Source: Anaerolineales bacterium
GTDB taxonomy: Bacteria > Chloroflexota > Anaerolineae > Anaerolineales > Villigracilaceae
Assembly (NCBI GenBank): GCA_025056175.1
Contig: JANWWK010000023.1
Span: forward strand, 1 to 51,980
Length of the DNA: 51,980 bases
Direction of reading: 5' to 3'
Made by a program: the position numbers and the translations under genes. The notes beneath the pieces were generated by a model. The model saw nothing but the letters and a program-made list of their open reading frames with translations, was not told the DNA's origin and searched no databases. This document shows positions 7,971-16,505 of this stretch, piece after piece (position 1 is the stretch's first letter; each line of letters begins with the position of its first letter).

Positions 7971-8699
7971 ATGCAAATCAGTTCTTCTCCCTCCCCCAAA
8001 CAAACCCGTTTAGAGCGCATGCGTGAACATCGTCAGCGCAGCCGAGAGGCCATTTTCCTCAGTCTGTTTCCGGTTGTTTTTCTGCTTGGGCTTGGGCTGG
8101 GGTGGATTCTCTGGGGCGGCAACGCGGATTCTGCGCCGCAGCAGGCCAACCAGGCACCCACCAGCCCGCCCCGCCGATTCGAGGTCGAAGCAGGCGACAG
8201 CCCTGCGCTCGGTCCGGCCGATGCCCCCATTACCATCATCGAATTCAGCGATTACGAATGTCCTTTCTGTGCGCGCTGGCATCAGCAGGTCTATTCACGC
8301 CTGATGAAAGAATACGAAGGCCAAATCCGCTTTGTGTACCGTGATTTTCCGCTTGAGAACATTCACCCCAACGCAGTTTCGGCGGCCATTGCGGCGCACT
8401 GTGCTGGTGAACAAGGCGCTTACTTTCTATTCCATGATGCCTTGTTCAGTTACGAATATGGCTTGAACCGTGAAGCCTACCTGACTTACGCCAAACGCCT
8501 GGAACTTGACCTGCGTGCCTTCGAGGCCTGTCTGGACGAAGCTCGTTACGCCGATAAGGTGCAGGCGAATTTGGAGTATGGTCTTTCGGTAGGCGTTTCG
8601 TCTACGCCGACTTTCTTTGTCAACGGCATTCTCATCATCGGCGCGCAGTCGTTCGATGTTTTCCAGCAGGTCATCGAACGGGAACTCTCCGGGCAGTAA
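7971..8699 (+). CDS. DsbA/BdbD-like thiol oxidoreductase, membrane-anchored
   Basis: This 242-residue protein has a basic N-terminus, one membrane segment (about residues 27-49), a Pro/Ala linker and a DsbA-type thioredoxin domain. The active-site CPFC is at C97-C100 (SDYECPFCARWH), and the cis-proline loop is STPTFFVNG near residue 213. This is the layout of thioredoxin_4 family proteins that oxidise or isomerise disulfides outside the membrane. A DsbB/VKOR partner is not in the window. The start codon lies 6 nt after a TATAAT box. The next gene, a nucleoside kinase, starts 13 nt after the stop with its own AGGAG, so the two are probably cotranscribed although functionally unrelated. Confidence 0.9.
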   Translation: MQISSSPSPKQTRLERMREHRQRSREAIFLSLFPVVFLLGLGLGWILWGGNADSAPQQANQAPTSPPRRFEVEAGDSPALGPADAPITIIEFSDYECPFCARWHQQVYSRLMKEYEGQIRFVYRDFPLENIHPNAVSAAIAAHCAGEQGAYFLFHDALFSYEYGLNREAYLTYAKRLELDLRAFEACLDEARYADKVQANLEYGLSVGVSSTPTFFVNGILIIGAQSFDVFQQVIERELSGQ

Positions 8700-8712
8700 T
8701 ACAGGAGACGCA

Positions 8713-9384
8713 ATGAAAAAATTTGTCGCCGTCGCCGGAAACATCGGGGTCGGGAAATCCACCCTTGTCCGCTTATTGTGTGAGAAATTAGGCAGCGATT
8801 GGCAACCGTTCTACGAACCGGTCACCGAAAACCCCTATCTGGTTGATTTTTATAACGACATGGCGGCCTGGGCTTTCCATTCCCAGGTCTTTTTTCTCAC
8901 ACATCGCCTGCGCGTCCATTACCAGATTTCCCGTCATCCCACTTCGGTCTTTCAGGATAGGAGCGTTTACGAAGATGCTGAAATCTTCGCCCAAAACCTG
9001 TTCCTGCAAGGCTATATCCATCCGCGCGATTACGAAACCTACCGTAACTTGTACGAAACGCTCGTGCAGTTTTTGCCTCCGCCCGACCTGGTGCTTTATC
9101 TGCGTGCTTCTGTGCCAACCCTGCTGACGCGTATTGCCCGGCGCGGACGGTCTTACGAACGCGCTATCTCGTCGGAGTATCTGGCCGGATTGAACCGTCT
9201 GTACGAAAAGTGGATTGCCGGGTTCACACTCTGCCCGGTGCTGACCATCCCAACCGACGATTTGAACTATGTGGCACATCCTGGCCATCTGAATCTGGTG
9301 GTGCGCAAAATTCAGGAAAAATTGACCGGCAAAGAAGAAGTGGTTTTCGAGCCAGAAGAAGTTGCCCGTGCTGCGGAGGATTAG
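8713..9384 (+). CDS. Deoxynucleoside kinase (dNK/dGK/dCK family)
   Basis: This 223-residue protein phosphorylates deoxyribonucleosides in nucleotide salvage. It has the P-loop GNIGVGKST (residues 9-17), the substrate-binding E35-P motif (FYEPVTENPYL), the D82-R-S motif (FQDRSVYEDAEIF) and an Arg-rich lid (RRGRSYERAI, about 143-152), all in the family order and at family length. Base specificity cannot be told from these motifs. The start at 8713 has ACAGGAG 6 nt upstream. The stop is 2 nt from the cupin ATG, so those two are translationally coupled. Confidence 0.92.
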   Translation: MKKFVAVAGNIGVGKSTLVRLLCEKLGSDWQPFYEPVTENPYLVDFYNDMAAWAFHSQVFFLTHRLRVHYQISRHPTSVFQDRSVYEDAEIFAQNLFLQGYIHPRDYETYRNLYETLVQFLPPPDLVLYLRASVPTLLTRIARRGRSYERAISSEYLAGLNRLYEKWIAGFTLCPVLTIPTDDLNYVAHPGHLNLVVRKIQEKLTGKEEVVFEPEEVARAAED

Positions 9385-9386
9385 CC

Positions 9387-9707
9387 ATGTACGAAGTCCA
9401 TCTCATTCGTTGGGCGGGGCCCGGCGAACCGAACGAAAACGCCATCCGCAAATTGCTGGATGGCGAAGCGCTGAGCTATTACGCGTGGGGCAACGAGCCA
9501 CTCGATACCTATGCCGCACACACGCATCCGTATCACAAGGTGCTTTACGTGATTCAGGGCAGCATCACGTTTCACCTGCCGCAGAGTGGGCAATCCCTTA
9601 CGCTCCGTCCCGGCGACCGGCTGGAACTGCCTGCCGGCACGATACACAGCGCAACGGTGGGCATAGAGGGCGTGCAATGCCTGGAGGCACACCTTCAGGC
9701 AGGCTAA
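9387..9707 (+). CDS. Small cupin-domain protein
   Basis: This 106-residue single-domain cupin has motif 1 HTHPYHKVLYVIQG (metal-binding histidines at about 47, 49 and 52) and motif 2 GDRLELPAGTIHSATVG. Substrate and metal are unknown; proteins of this size may be isomerases, dioxygenases or binding proteins. The ribosome site GGAGGA lies inside the end of the upstream kinase gene. The stop TAA at 9705-9707 overlaps the stop of the convergent phosphoribosyltransferase gene on the other strand. Confidence 0.88.
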   Translation: MYEVHLIRWAGPGEPNENAIRKLLDGEALSYYAWGNEPLDTYAAHTHPYHKVLYVIQGSITFHLPQSGQSLTLRPGDRLELPAGTIHSATVGIEGVQCLEAHLQAG

Positions 9708-10255
9708 TCGGTAAAGAGCGGTAAATGTCCCAGCGCAATGATGTGCCGCCATTTGGATTTTTCACCTTCGGTGAAAATGGCAGCCTCGGCAGCAACGGTT
9801 GCCCCGGCTTTTTCCAGAATCATGCGCATTCCTTGCAGCGTGGAGCCGGTGCTGATAACATCGTCTACGATGACCACCCGCCGTCCCTGTACCAGGTCAC
9901 GGTCTTTCTCATCCAGAATCAACACCTGCGGTTGACCGGTTGTAATCGAAAGCGTCTCGGCGCGCAGGGCATCGCCCATATAAGGCTTGTAGGATTTTCG
10001 CAAGACGACATACGGTTTGCGGGTCTCTACCGAAAGCGCATAAGCCAGCGGAATAGATTTGGCCTCCGCCGTCACCAGCACATCATACGTGACTGTTTCC
10101 AGCCGCTTTGCCAGTTCGCGCGCACAAGCCTGCACCAGTTCGGTATCGCCGAGAATGTTCAGGATGGCGATTCGCAATTTGGGCGCAACCTCGAACAGCC
10201 GCAGATGGCGTTCGAGACCGGCCACCTGGACGGTGTAAAATTCTTTTTCGGGCAT
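9704..10255 (-). CDS. Phosphoribosyltransferase, adenine/purine type
   Basis: This 183-residue type I phosphoribosyltransferase has the PRPP-binding signature VVIVDDVISTGSTL (about residues 126-139) and a TAEAKSIPLAYAL loop, as in adenine and xanthine phosphoribosyltransferases. It would make a nucleotide from a free base and PRPP in salvage, or act as a regulator as PurR/PyrR relatives do. The base specificity cannot be read with confidence. It ends tail to tail with the cupin gene in a shared CTAA. It is divergent from the DUF4129 membrane protein with a 68-bp spacer. Confidence 0.88.
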   Translation of the reverse strand: MPEKEFYTVQVAGLERHLRLFEVAPKLRIAILNILGDTELVQACARELAKRLETVTYDVLVTAEAKSIPLAYALSVETRKPYVVLRKSYKPYMGDALRAETLSITTGQPQVLILDEKDRDLVQGRRVVIVDDVISTGSTLQGMRMILEKAGATVAAEAAIFTEGEKSKWRHIIALGHLPLFTD

Positions 10256-10323
10256 GGTTTATCCTCCACGAGGAAATTGAGTTTGCCCGCGTAGTGTATC
10301 ACATTCCTGAACGTCTTTGCGCC

Positions 10324-11958
10324 ATGAAAGCTTCGGAAATCACGCCAGAAATCCGCGCTGCAGAGCGCGCCTTCCGCTTAACCGCTTCTGTGCTGGCTGC
10401 GCTCATGCTGGCGTGCGCGGCAGCAACGGTGGTTAGCCTGCTGACTCGCCTGGTCGCCGATTGGCGGCCTGGTTACCTGGTTGGCGTGTGCTTTCTGGTC
10501 TCGCTCGATACGTTCTACAACCATCACCGCTTCAAGCAAATCGACCTGTTCTCGCGCGAATGGTTCATGGCAGCAGGGGCGCAAATCGTCCTGCTGCTCA
10601 TCGGCTTGCGCGTCGTCATTGGCGTTTCACACGGCTTCTCTGCATTTTGGGGCGAAGTGACTGCCGGCTGGCGCAGTTTTCTGGATTCGTTTCTGACCGT
10701 AGAATATCTGCTGGCGCTCGGTCTATGCGTTCTGACCTGGATGATAACGTTGGGATTTGCCAGCCTGTTCGATGAAATGGGCATAGATGCGGAACTGATT
10801 CGCATGGAAGGCTACGCCATGGCGCCTGGCGAAAGCCGTTCTCCGCGCGAACGGCTCTTGCAGATGGTGTTTGGCCTCGGCACGGCATTGATTGTGATTA
10901 CCGCACTTCTGCGGCTCGACTTCCGGGCTGCGCAAAGTGGCAATTGGGCCGGCGCTGTGTTGGAGTTGCCCGCCCTCTCAAACGGTGGGGGCAGCACATT
11001 GCTTTATTTCCTGCTCGGACTGGCGCTCTTCAGCCTGACCCAATTTCTCGACCTGCACAACCGCTGGAGCATCAACCGTATTCCGGTGAGCGGTGGCATC
11101 TTCAGGCGTTGGGCTTTTTACAGCCTGCTTTTTTTGTCTCTGATGGCTGTGCTTGCCAGTCTGCTTCCTACCAGTTATAGCCTGGGTTTTCTGGCGGCAC
11201 TCGGTTACGCGCTTGACCTGCTGACGTATGTGCTGTTTTTCATTGTGCAATTTCTCGCCGCGCTCGTGCTGCTCGTTTTGAGCCTGGCCGCGTTCCTGTT
11301 TGGACACGAACCGCCCGCTGGACGCCCCGAATTGCCGGATTTTCAGCCCAATTTTCTCCCGCCTGAAGTCGCAGCTGGCCCAACCGCGCCCTCGCCGTGG
11401 TTGGAACTGGCAAAATCGCTTCTGTTCTGGGGGGTGTTTCTTACAATTTTGTTTTTTGCCCTGCTCCAGTTTGTACGCCAGCACCAGGACATCCTGACTT
11501 TTCTGCGCGGACGCCCTCGCCTGGCGTGGCTGGTTGTCTGGTGGGAACGTTTGCGCGCCCTGTGGAAAATTGCAGAAAAAGAAATCCGGCAGACTGTTAT
11601 GACCGGCCTGGAGCGGCTTCGCTCTGCCCGAAAAGCCGACACTGCCTCGCCAGGTTGGCTCAACCTGCGCAGGTTGACCCCGCGTCAGAGAGTTTTCTTC
11701 TACTACCTGGCATTCGTCCGTCGAAGCGAGGAGAGCGGCTTGCCCCGCGCCCCCTCGCAAACCCCGGCAGAGTTTGCTGCTCGGCTTGATACCGTTTTGC
11801 CCGAATCCGAACCTGACATCGAGGCGCTGACGGCTGCCTTTGTAGAAGCCCGCTATGCGCCGCATCCGGTTGCCCCTCAAAAAGCCAACCGTGTCCGGGA
11901 AGTGTGGGAGCACCTGAAAAAGGAAATTCGCAAGCGGTTGATGTCCCGCAGCGCGTGA
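10324..11958 (+). CDS. Polytopic membrane protein with C-terminal DUF4129 domain
   Basis: This 544-residue protein has about eight to nine hydrophobic segments between residues 20 and 400, a Pro-rich loop, a final membrane span near 395-420, and a cytoplasmic C-terminal DUF4129 domain (about 460-540: RVFFYYLAFVRRSEESGLPRAPSQTP-type sequence). DUF4129 is typically found near transglutaminase-like and MoxR-ATPase genes, but none is adjacent here. Function unknown. The ATG at 10324 starts the hydrophobic protein; the frame is open further upstream, but that part reads antisense to the phosphoribosyltransferase. No clear ribosome site. Confidence 0.82.
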   Translation: MKASEITPEIRAAERAFRLTASVLAALMLACAAATVVSLLTRLVADWRPGYLVGVCFLVSLDTFYNHHRFKQIDLFSREWFMAAGAQIVLLLIGLRVVIGVSHGFSAFWGEVTAGWRSFLDSFLTVEYLLALGLCVLTWMITLGFASLFDEMGIDAELIRMEGYAMAPGESRSPRERLLQMVFGLGTALIVITALLRLDFRAAQSGNWAGAVLELPALSNGGGSTLLYFLLGLALFSLTQFLDLHNRWSINRIPVSGGIFRRWAFYSLLFLSLMAVLASLLPTSYSLGFLAALGYALDLLTYVLFFIVQFLAALVLLVLSLAAFLFGHEPPAGRPELPDFQPNFLPPEVAAGPTAPSPWLELAKSLLFWGVFLTILFFALLQFVRQHQDILTFLRGRPRLAWLVVWWERLRALWKIAEKEIRQTVMTGLERLRSARKADTASPGWLNLRRLTPRQRVFFYYLAFVRRSEESGLPRAPSQTPAEFAARLDTVLPESEPDIEALTAAFVEARYAPHPVAPQKANRVREVWEHLKKEIRKRLMSRSA

Positions 11959-11974
11959 ACGCTTCGTTTGCCGG

Positions 11975-13045
11975 TCACGACAGAGAAAATTCCCTGACGG
12001 TTTTTGCCAGAAATTGTCTGATTTGTTCTGCCGTCTGCTCCCACTTTGGCTGAAGCCGGTAGCGCTCCAGCGCATTGAGCGAGAGATGGGTCAGCAGAGT
12101 GCGGTCGGCGGCCAGGCGTTCCAGCCGGGCAGCCAGCGCCGCAGGGTCATCGGGCGCAATCAGAAAGCCGGTTTTTCCATCTTCGATGATTTCTGCAGCG
12201 GCGCCAGCGGTTGTGCCAATGGCTGGCAGGCCAAAAGCCATCCCTTCAAGATAAACAATTCCGAACCCTTCGTACGAAGAAGGCACAGCCAGAACGTGTG
12301 CATGGGTCAATTGTTCAACCAGCGGGGTGTTATCGAGCGGTCCATGAAACCGCACGCGGGAGGAAATGCCCAGGTCGCCAGCCTGCTGTTGCATTGCGCG
12401 GGCATAGCGCGGCTCGGCAGTCAGCGAGCCAATCACATCGAGAAACACGGGAGCGGTTTTCCCCAGCAGAGAAAGCGCTGCCAGCAACGTGTGCAGGCCT
12501 TTGCGGGGAATGACGTTGCCTAAAAACACAATTCGCAGCGGGGAGACCTTTGCGCGCGTGCTGACTTCTGCCTGGTTCAACCCGGCTCCGAAGCGGTCAG
12601 TAGGCGGATAGGCCACCAGGAACGGCTTTTCCTGCCGGGCTACCGTGCCAACAACTTGCCGCGTTGTCTGCGAATTAAAAATGAAGGCATCCACCGCGCG
12701 TAAATACTGGCGTTCGACCCAGCGATAAAACCGATTTTGCCAGGCAGGGCGCTGTTCGGAGCAGCGCAAATGGTGAACCAGGCCGATGACCGGATACGGA
12801 TGCTTTCTGCGGTTGGCTGCCAGCAGGGAGGGGTGGTTCAGTTCATCCTGAATGAGAACATCCAGCCCCGGCGGCAGGCGGAACGTCACGTTATCCAGCA
12901 AATGCGCAGCGTAATTCCGCCAGGGCAAAGAGATGACTTCGACCGTATCTCCCTGCTGGCGCAGAAAATCCACCAGTTTGCGGTCGTACAGATACCCGCC
13001 GCTCAACGTGTTGAGCGAGCCGTAAATCACCAGACCGATGCGCAT
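11975..13045 (-). CDS. GT-B glycosyltransferase, family 4
   Basis: The protein has the GT4 two-domain layout: an N-terminal MRIGLVIYG strand with a glycine-rich SGGYLYD loop, a linker, then a C-terminal domain with VFLGNVIPRKGLHTLL and the nucleotide-sugar motif SYEGFGIVYLEGMAFGLPAIGT (E-x7-E type). It transfers a sugar from a nucleotide sugar. The start is uncertain: ATGs at 13111, 13090 and 13045 are in frame with no ribosome site; I use 13045 because GT4 proteins usually begin at the MRI strand. It lies 3' of the divergent PTPS, the MDR dehydrogenase and the flippase-like gene on the same strand, suggesting one pathway. Confidence 0.88.
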   Translation of the reverse strand: MRIGLVIYGSLNTLSGGYLYDRKLVDFLRQQGDTVEVISLPWRNYAAHLLDNVTFRLPPGLDVLIQDELNHPSLLAANRRKHPYPVIGLVHHLRCSEQRPAWQNRFYRWVERQYLRAVDAFIFNSQTTRQVVGTVARQEKPFLVAYPPTDRFGAGLNQAEVSTRAKVSPLRIVFLGNVIPRKGLHTLLAALSLLGKTAPVFLDVIGSLTAEPRYARAMQQQAGDLGISSRVRFHGPLDNTPLVEQLTHAHVLAVPSSYEGFGIVYLEGMAFGLPAIGTTAGAAAEIIEDGKTGFLIAPDDPAALAARLERLAADRTLLTHLSLNALERYRLQPKWEQTAEQIRQFLAKTVREFSLS

Positions 13046-13079
13046 TGGAGCAGATGCATGATTTCGAAGAGAGTGTTTT

Positions 13080-13472
13080 TCAGGAAGCATCGGATGGCCG
13101 CGCGATTTCATAAGACGCCCAGGCGCTCTCGTGCTCCCACAGCACGACCTTTAGCGTCAGCAGGTTCTGTGCGTCTATACGTTCGTTGAATGTGTGTGCC
13201 AGAATGCGGGCAAAATGCTCCAGCGAGGGGTTCAATCCTTCGAACTCTGGCAGGTCATTCAGCATGCGTTCCCGATAGCGTGCTATCGTTTCCTCGAGCA
13301 GGCGTTCTATCTGTATGATGTCGGCCAGATAGCCATACTGGTCGAGCGAGTTACCGCTTAAGTGCAATTCTAAAACGTAGTGATGTGAATTCGGCAGGTT
13401 TTCGGGACCCCAGTTACCGCCGATCAGGGCGTGACGTGCAATGAAATCGCGTTTTACGGCAAGAGTATACAT
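13080..13472 (-). CDS. Divergent 6-pyruvoyl-tetrahydropterin synthase (QueD) family protein
   Basis: This 130-residue T-fold protein matches the PTPS/QueD family: FIARHALIGG at the start, SHHYVLEL for the HGHNYxV segment, YGYLADI for the GMVxDF segment, NPSLEHFARIL for the NPTxExLA segment, and VVLWEHESAWASYE for the VxVxET segment. Zinc ligand H14 and H30 are kept. The first histidine of the usual HxH is replaced (N28), and the protein has no cysteine at all, so the PTPS/QueD catalytic Cys is missing. It is therefore unlikely to do ordinary QueD chemistry. The ATG at 13472 has GGAG at 7 nt; an upstream GTG at 13484 lacks one. Confidence 0.82.
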   Translation of the reverse strand: MYTLAVKRDFIARHALIGGNWGPENLPNSHHYVLELHLSGNSLDQYGYLADIIQIERLLEETIARYRERMLNDLPEFEGLNPSLEHFARILAHTFNERIDAQNLLTLKVVLWEHESAWASYEIARPSDAS

Positions 13473-13531
13473 AACGGTCTCCACAGAGAGGTGCGCAGGA
13501 TGGCAGGCAGAGCATAAGCGTGGATAGCTGC

Positions 13532-14545
13532 TCAGGGATATTCTAACAAGATTTGAATGGTTTCTTGTGGATGTTCATCGAGCAAGCGATAGGCTTCATC
13601 GGCCTGCCCAAAGGGGATACGGTGCGTGACCCATCGTTGGGGCTGAATTTCCGCAAGTGCTTTCCATGCCAGTCTTAAACGGCGGGTTTTATCCCAGCGC
13701 CCACTTAATGCCGGTTGGATAGTGCTGACCTGGCTGGAGAGCAGTTGAATTCGGCTACGGTGGAATTTTCCGCCCAGGGCAATGGCGGCGGTCTTTTCAC
13801 CATACCACGAGCCGACCACGATTCGACCGGAAAAGGCGGTATGTTCGATGGCGGTATCCAGTGCCAGGGGCGAGCCGCTCACTTCCAGTGTCAGGTCGGC
13901 GCCGGAGGGTAGAACCTGGCGGAGCGCCTCCGTCAGGTCGGGACGTGCGGCATCTATGCATGCTGAAACGCCCAATGCCTGTGAGGCAGCACGGCGCAGA
14001 GGGTAGAAGTCGGTGGTGACGAGTGTTTCGAGCGGAAACCGCCGCAGGAGCGCTGCCGTCAGCAGTCCAATCACGCCCTGCCCCAACACCAGCGCGCGTT
14101 CACCGAGAAGCGGTGCGGCATCCTGCACCAGGTTGACAGCGGTTTCGGCATTTGGCAGAAAGCAGGCGGTCTCTGGCAGCATTCCTTGTGGCAAACTCAT
14201 CAACGAGGCGGCAGGGGTAATAAAATGAGCGGCATGGGGCTGAAAGGCGAACACCAGTTTCCCTTTCCAGTCTGGGTTCACCTGTTTGCCGACATCTATC
14301 ACTTTGCCTGCGCAGGCATAGCCATAGGACAGCGGATAGTGAAAAGCATCACTCATCCCGGGAAAACACGCATCTACCGGCATGTTCCTGGGAAATTGAC
14401 CTCGATAAACCAGCATTTCTGTGCCGGGGCTGATGGCCGAAAGCAACGTCTGTACCAGCACCTGGCCTTCGGCAAGCGGCGGCAGGTCGCGTGTGACGAG
14501 TTCGACCCGGTGGGGGGCAGTAAAGGTAAGAATGTGCGTTTTCAT
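13532..14545 (-). CDS. Zinc-free MDR-superfamily oxidoreductase (BchC-like)
   Basis: This 337-residue medium-chain dehydrogenase/reductase has the N-terminal GroES-like domain (SAISPGTEMLVYRG, YGYACAGKVIDVG) and a Rossmann domain with VLGQGVIGLL. The catalytic-zinc Cys and GHE motif and the four structural-zinc cysteines are absent. SPGTE at the catalytic position resembles the BchC-type and threonine-dehydrogenase-like sugar MDRs rather than alcohol dehydrogenase. It would oxidise or reduce a small molecule with NAD(P). It overlaps the upstream flippase-like gene by 4 nt (ATGA) and precedes the divergent PTPS by 59 nt, so a joint pathway is likely. Confidence 0.85.
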   Translation of the reverse strand: MKTHILTFTAPHRVELVTRDLPPLAEGQVLVQTLLSAISPGTEMLVYRGQFPRNMPVDACFPGMSDAFHYPLSYGYACAGKVIDVGKQVNPDWKGKLVFAFQPHAAHFITPAASLMSLPQGMLPETACFLPNAETAVNLVQDAAPLLGERALVLGQGVIGLLTAALLRRFPLETLVTTDFYPLRRAASQALGVSACIDAARPDLTEALRQVLPSGADLTLEVSGSPLALDTAIEHTAFSGRIVVGSWYGEKTAAIALGGKFHRSRIQLLSSQVSTIQPALSGRWDKTRRLRLAWKALAEIQPQRWVTHRIPFGQADEAYRLLDEHPQETIQILLEYP

Positions 14546-15561
14546 CGTTGAATGGCCGCTATCAACAAACCCAGTCCGCCCAGCACCAAATCACGTGCGC
14601 GCATGAGCAGGCTCAGGCTGATACCGAGCGCGGCAGGCAATCCAAAGGCACGCAAGGCCAGCACCTGGCTGGCTTCCAGTGCGCCTAACCCGGCTGGCAT
14701 GGGCATCAGAAAAGCCAGGCGGACGAGGGTCAACGATGCCAGAGACTGGTCGAAATTCAGCGGTGCCTGAAGGCAGGCAAGCATATACAGGTATTCGTAC
14801 ACCATCCCCACCCATACCAGCAGCGAAGCCGCTAACGCCAGCCACAAATATCCCAGGTGCCGGCGGCAAAATGCTCCGGCCAGATGTTCGCTGACGGTCA
14901 CCAGGCGGACAAAATCGAGCAAAGGCCTCCACACCTTGTCAGGAAACAAAGGGAGGGATAGCCTGCCTTGTTGCGAGGCATGTCGCAGGCGCAAAAAGGG
15001 CGCAAGCAAGGCACTGAGCGGATGTTTGTCGAAGTACATCAACAAAATGTGTACAAGCGGCCAGAGCAGGAACAAAACCAGCGGCAGAACCAGCCAGGGA
15101 GGTGGTGCGTAGGCGCTCAACATACCAGAGCGTGCAATCGAGAGCAATCCCATTCCCAGAAAGAGAAAATTCGCCAGGAATTCCAGCAGCTTATCCAAAA
15201 TCACGGCGGACGTAGCACGAGCAAACGAGAAGCCATAGTTGCGCCGCAAATAGAGAATTTGCAGTGGCTCTCCGCCAACCTGTGGGCCCGGCGTAAAGTA
15301 ACTTAACCCAAAAGCAGCCAGCCGATAGGCTACCAGCGGCGCAAAGGGGATGTTTCGAGTTTCGGCGCGCAGAATCAGCCACCAGCGGGCGGTAATCAGC
15401 AAAAAAATTACTGTATTGACCACTGCTAACCAGACCGCTTGCATCAACGTCAACTGCCGCAATTGCGCCAGGATTTCACGCAACGGCGCGTTTTGCAACG
15501 CCCAGTAGAGCAAACCAGCCAGTAAGAGGAGAAAGAACGCGCGCCCTGTCCATGGTTTCAT
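14542..15561 (-). CDS. Flippase-like integral membrane protein (LPG synthase TM / UPF0104 family)
   Basis: This 339-residue protein has about eight hydrophobic segments and the family hallmarks ARWWLILRAE, a FGLSYFTPGPQVGGEPLQ-type loop (family consensus n-x-x-P-G-x-x-G), and LPMPAGLGALEASQ in the C-terminal half (consensus P-G-G-L-G-x-x-E). These proteins resemble the flippase half of MprF and AglD and are thought to move or bind lipid-linked substrates. It heads a minus-strand unit with the dehydrogenase, PTPS homologue and glycosyltransferase. There is no clear ribosome site at the ATG; degenerate short repeats lie just upstream. Confidence 0.88.
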   Translation of the reverse strand: MKPWTGRAFFLLLLAGLLYWALQNAPLREILAQLRQLTLMQAVWLAVVNTVIFLLITARWWLILRAETRNIPFAPLVAYRLAAFGLSYFTPGPQVGGEPLQILYLRRNYGFSFARATSAVILDKLLEFLANFLFLGMGLLSIARSGMLSAYAPPPWLVLPLVLFLLWPLVHILLMYFDKHPLSALLAPFLRLRHASQQGRLSLPLFPDKVWRPLLDFVRLVTVSEHLAGAFCRRHLGYLWLALAASLLVWVGMVYEYLYMLACLQAPLNFDQSLASLTLVRLAFLMPMPAGLGALEASQVLALRAFGLPAALGISLSLLMRARDLVLGGLGLLIAAIQR

Positions 15562-15604
15562 GCGCTGACCATCCAGTCGTTCTGTTCTTTCCGAGCGTTG
15601 ATAT

Positions 15605-15680
15605 GTGGTTGTGTTCGTTTGTTCATTCCTGAATCCGTTTATCTATTCCCACATTCGCCTATCAGTGCTCGCATCCGTTC
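15605..15680. repeat. Degenerate short tandem repeat around the acyltransferase 3' end
   Basis: The spacer and the last codons of the acyltransferase are built of near-repeats of the type GATAAACGGATT and GAATGAACAAACGAA (read on the minus strand). The final residues of the acyltransferase (about MRALIGECGNR) appear to be encoded by repeat-like sequence. Similar units (AAACGGATAAACGGATG) recur at 42321-42379. Confidence 0.4.
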
Positions 15681-16505
15681 TAAAACGCGCGCATGCAGGG
15701 TAGCCGAGTCAAGACCCTGCGTTTCTTCAGCGCGCAGGGGGGCGCCAAATTGCACCGTCACATGCAGAGGGCGCTTATCCAACACCACGTGCATCAGTAA
15801 CTGAAATGCTGCTCCCAGCCGTTCACGCTCTTCTCGCGTCCTTTTGATGCGCGTGAGAGGGTGTTTGACAGCCTTATCCCACAGGACACCTTGCACGAAC
15901 GTCGGAATAATCCACGTTTGCGGCGCAAAACGCAAGAACGCACTTGCCGATTCGCTCCATCCTTGCAGGGCGTCCAGTGCGCCGGGGTACACAGCGGCGT
16001 CTGGCTCAATTTTTCCTGCCGGAAATGTGAGCGCTGCGCCCCCGGCTTTCAGATGTGCGGCCGCCTGCCGCACGGCAGACATCCGTTGTGCAGGGGACTC
16101 GCTGACGAAAATCAACTGTGGAGAAACGTGCTTGAGCGATTGTAAAAACGGGCGCGCAGCCGCGATGATTTTCAGGTCGGGGCGGCGAATGGCAACGAAC
16201 AGCGCCAGCGTATCTACCATGCCCGGATGGTTGGACAGGAACAGCGCCGGTCCGGTGGCAGGGATGTGTTCGGCGCCATGCACGCTGAGCGACCGGACAT
16301 AGCGTTGCAACAAGGCCTGAGCGGCTTCAGCCAGTCCGCGCTCGGCCACTTCGGCATCGAACGTGAGCATTTGTCGGGCAAACTTCCTGGCCGGACCGTG
16401 AAACAAAATACGCAGAAGCGCTGCCGGCAGGGGCGCGTTTTGCCAACCAAAAGAGACCACCAGGTCATCCAGGTTGATTTGAGTCAGGACGGTGAGCGTT
16501 TCCAT
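15639..16505 (-). CDS. PlsC-like 1-acylglycerol-phosphate acyltransferase family protein
   Basis: This 288-residue protein has the acyltransferase motif HX4D (SNHPGMVD, H93 and D98) and, about 65 residues later, FPAGKIE (161-167) in place of the usual FPEGT. A plain membrane anchor is not obvious, which is common for this family. The role is acyl transfer to a glycerolipid or glycolipid acceptor. Its start codon is contiguous with the stop of the upstream homocysteine methyltransferase gene, so they are cotranscribed, with no evident functional link. The C-terminus may be extended by repeat-derived sequence. Confidence 0.85.
   Translation of the reverse strand: METLTVLTQINLDDLVVSFGWQNAPLPAALLRILFHGPARKFARQMLTFDAEVAERGLAEAAQALLQRYVRSLSVHGAEHIPATGPALFLSNHPGMVDTLALFVAIRRPDLKIIAAARPFLQSLKHVSPQLIFVSESPAQRMSAVRQAAAHLKAGGAALTFPAGKIEPDAAVYPGALDALQGWSESASAFLRFAPQTWIIPTFVQGVLWDKAVKHPLTRIKRTREERERLGAAFQLLMHVVLDKRPLHVTVQFGAPLRAEETQGLDSATLHARVLERMRALIGECGNR

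Noticed and set aside
10978-12075. 365-codon antisense frame over the DUF4129 gene
   Set aside because: Composition and Gln/Arg-rich translation are those of a GC-rich reverse frame, with no domain or start signal.
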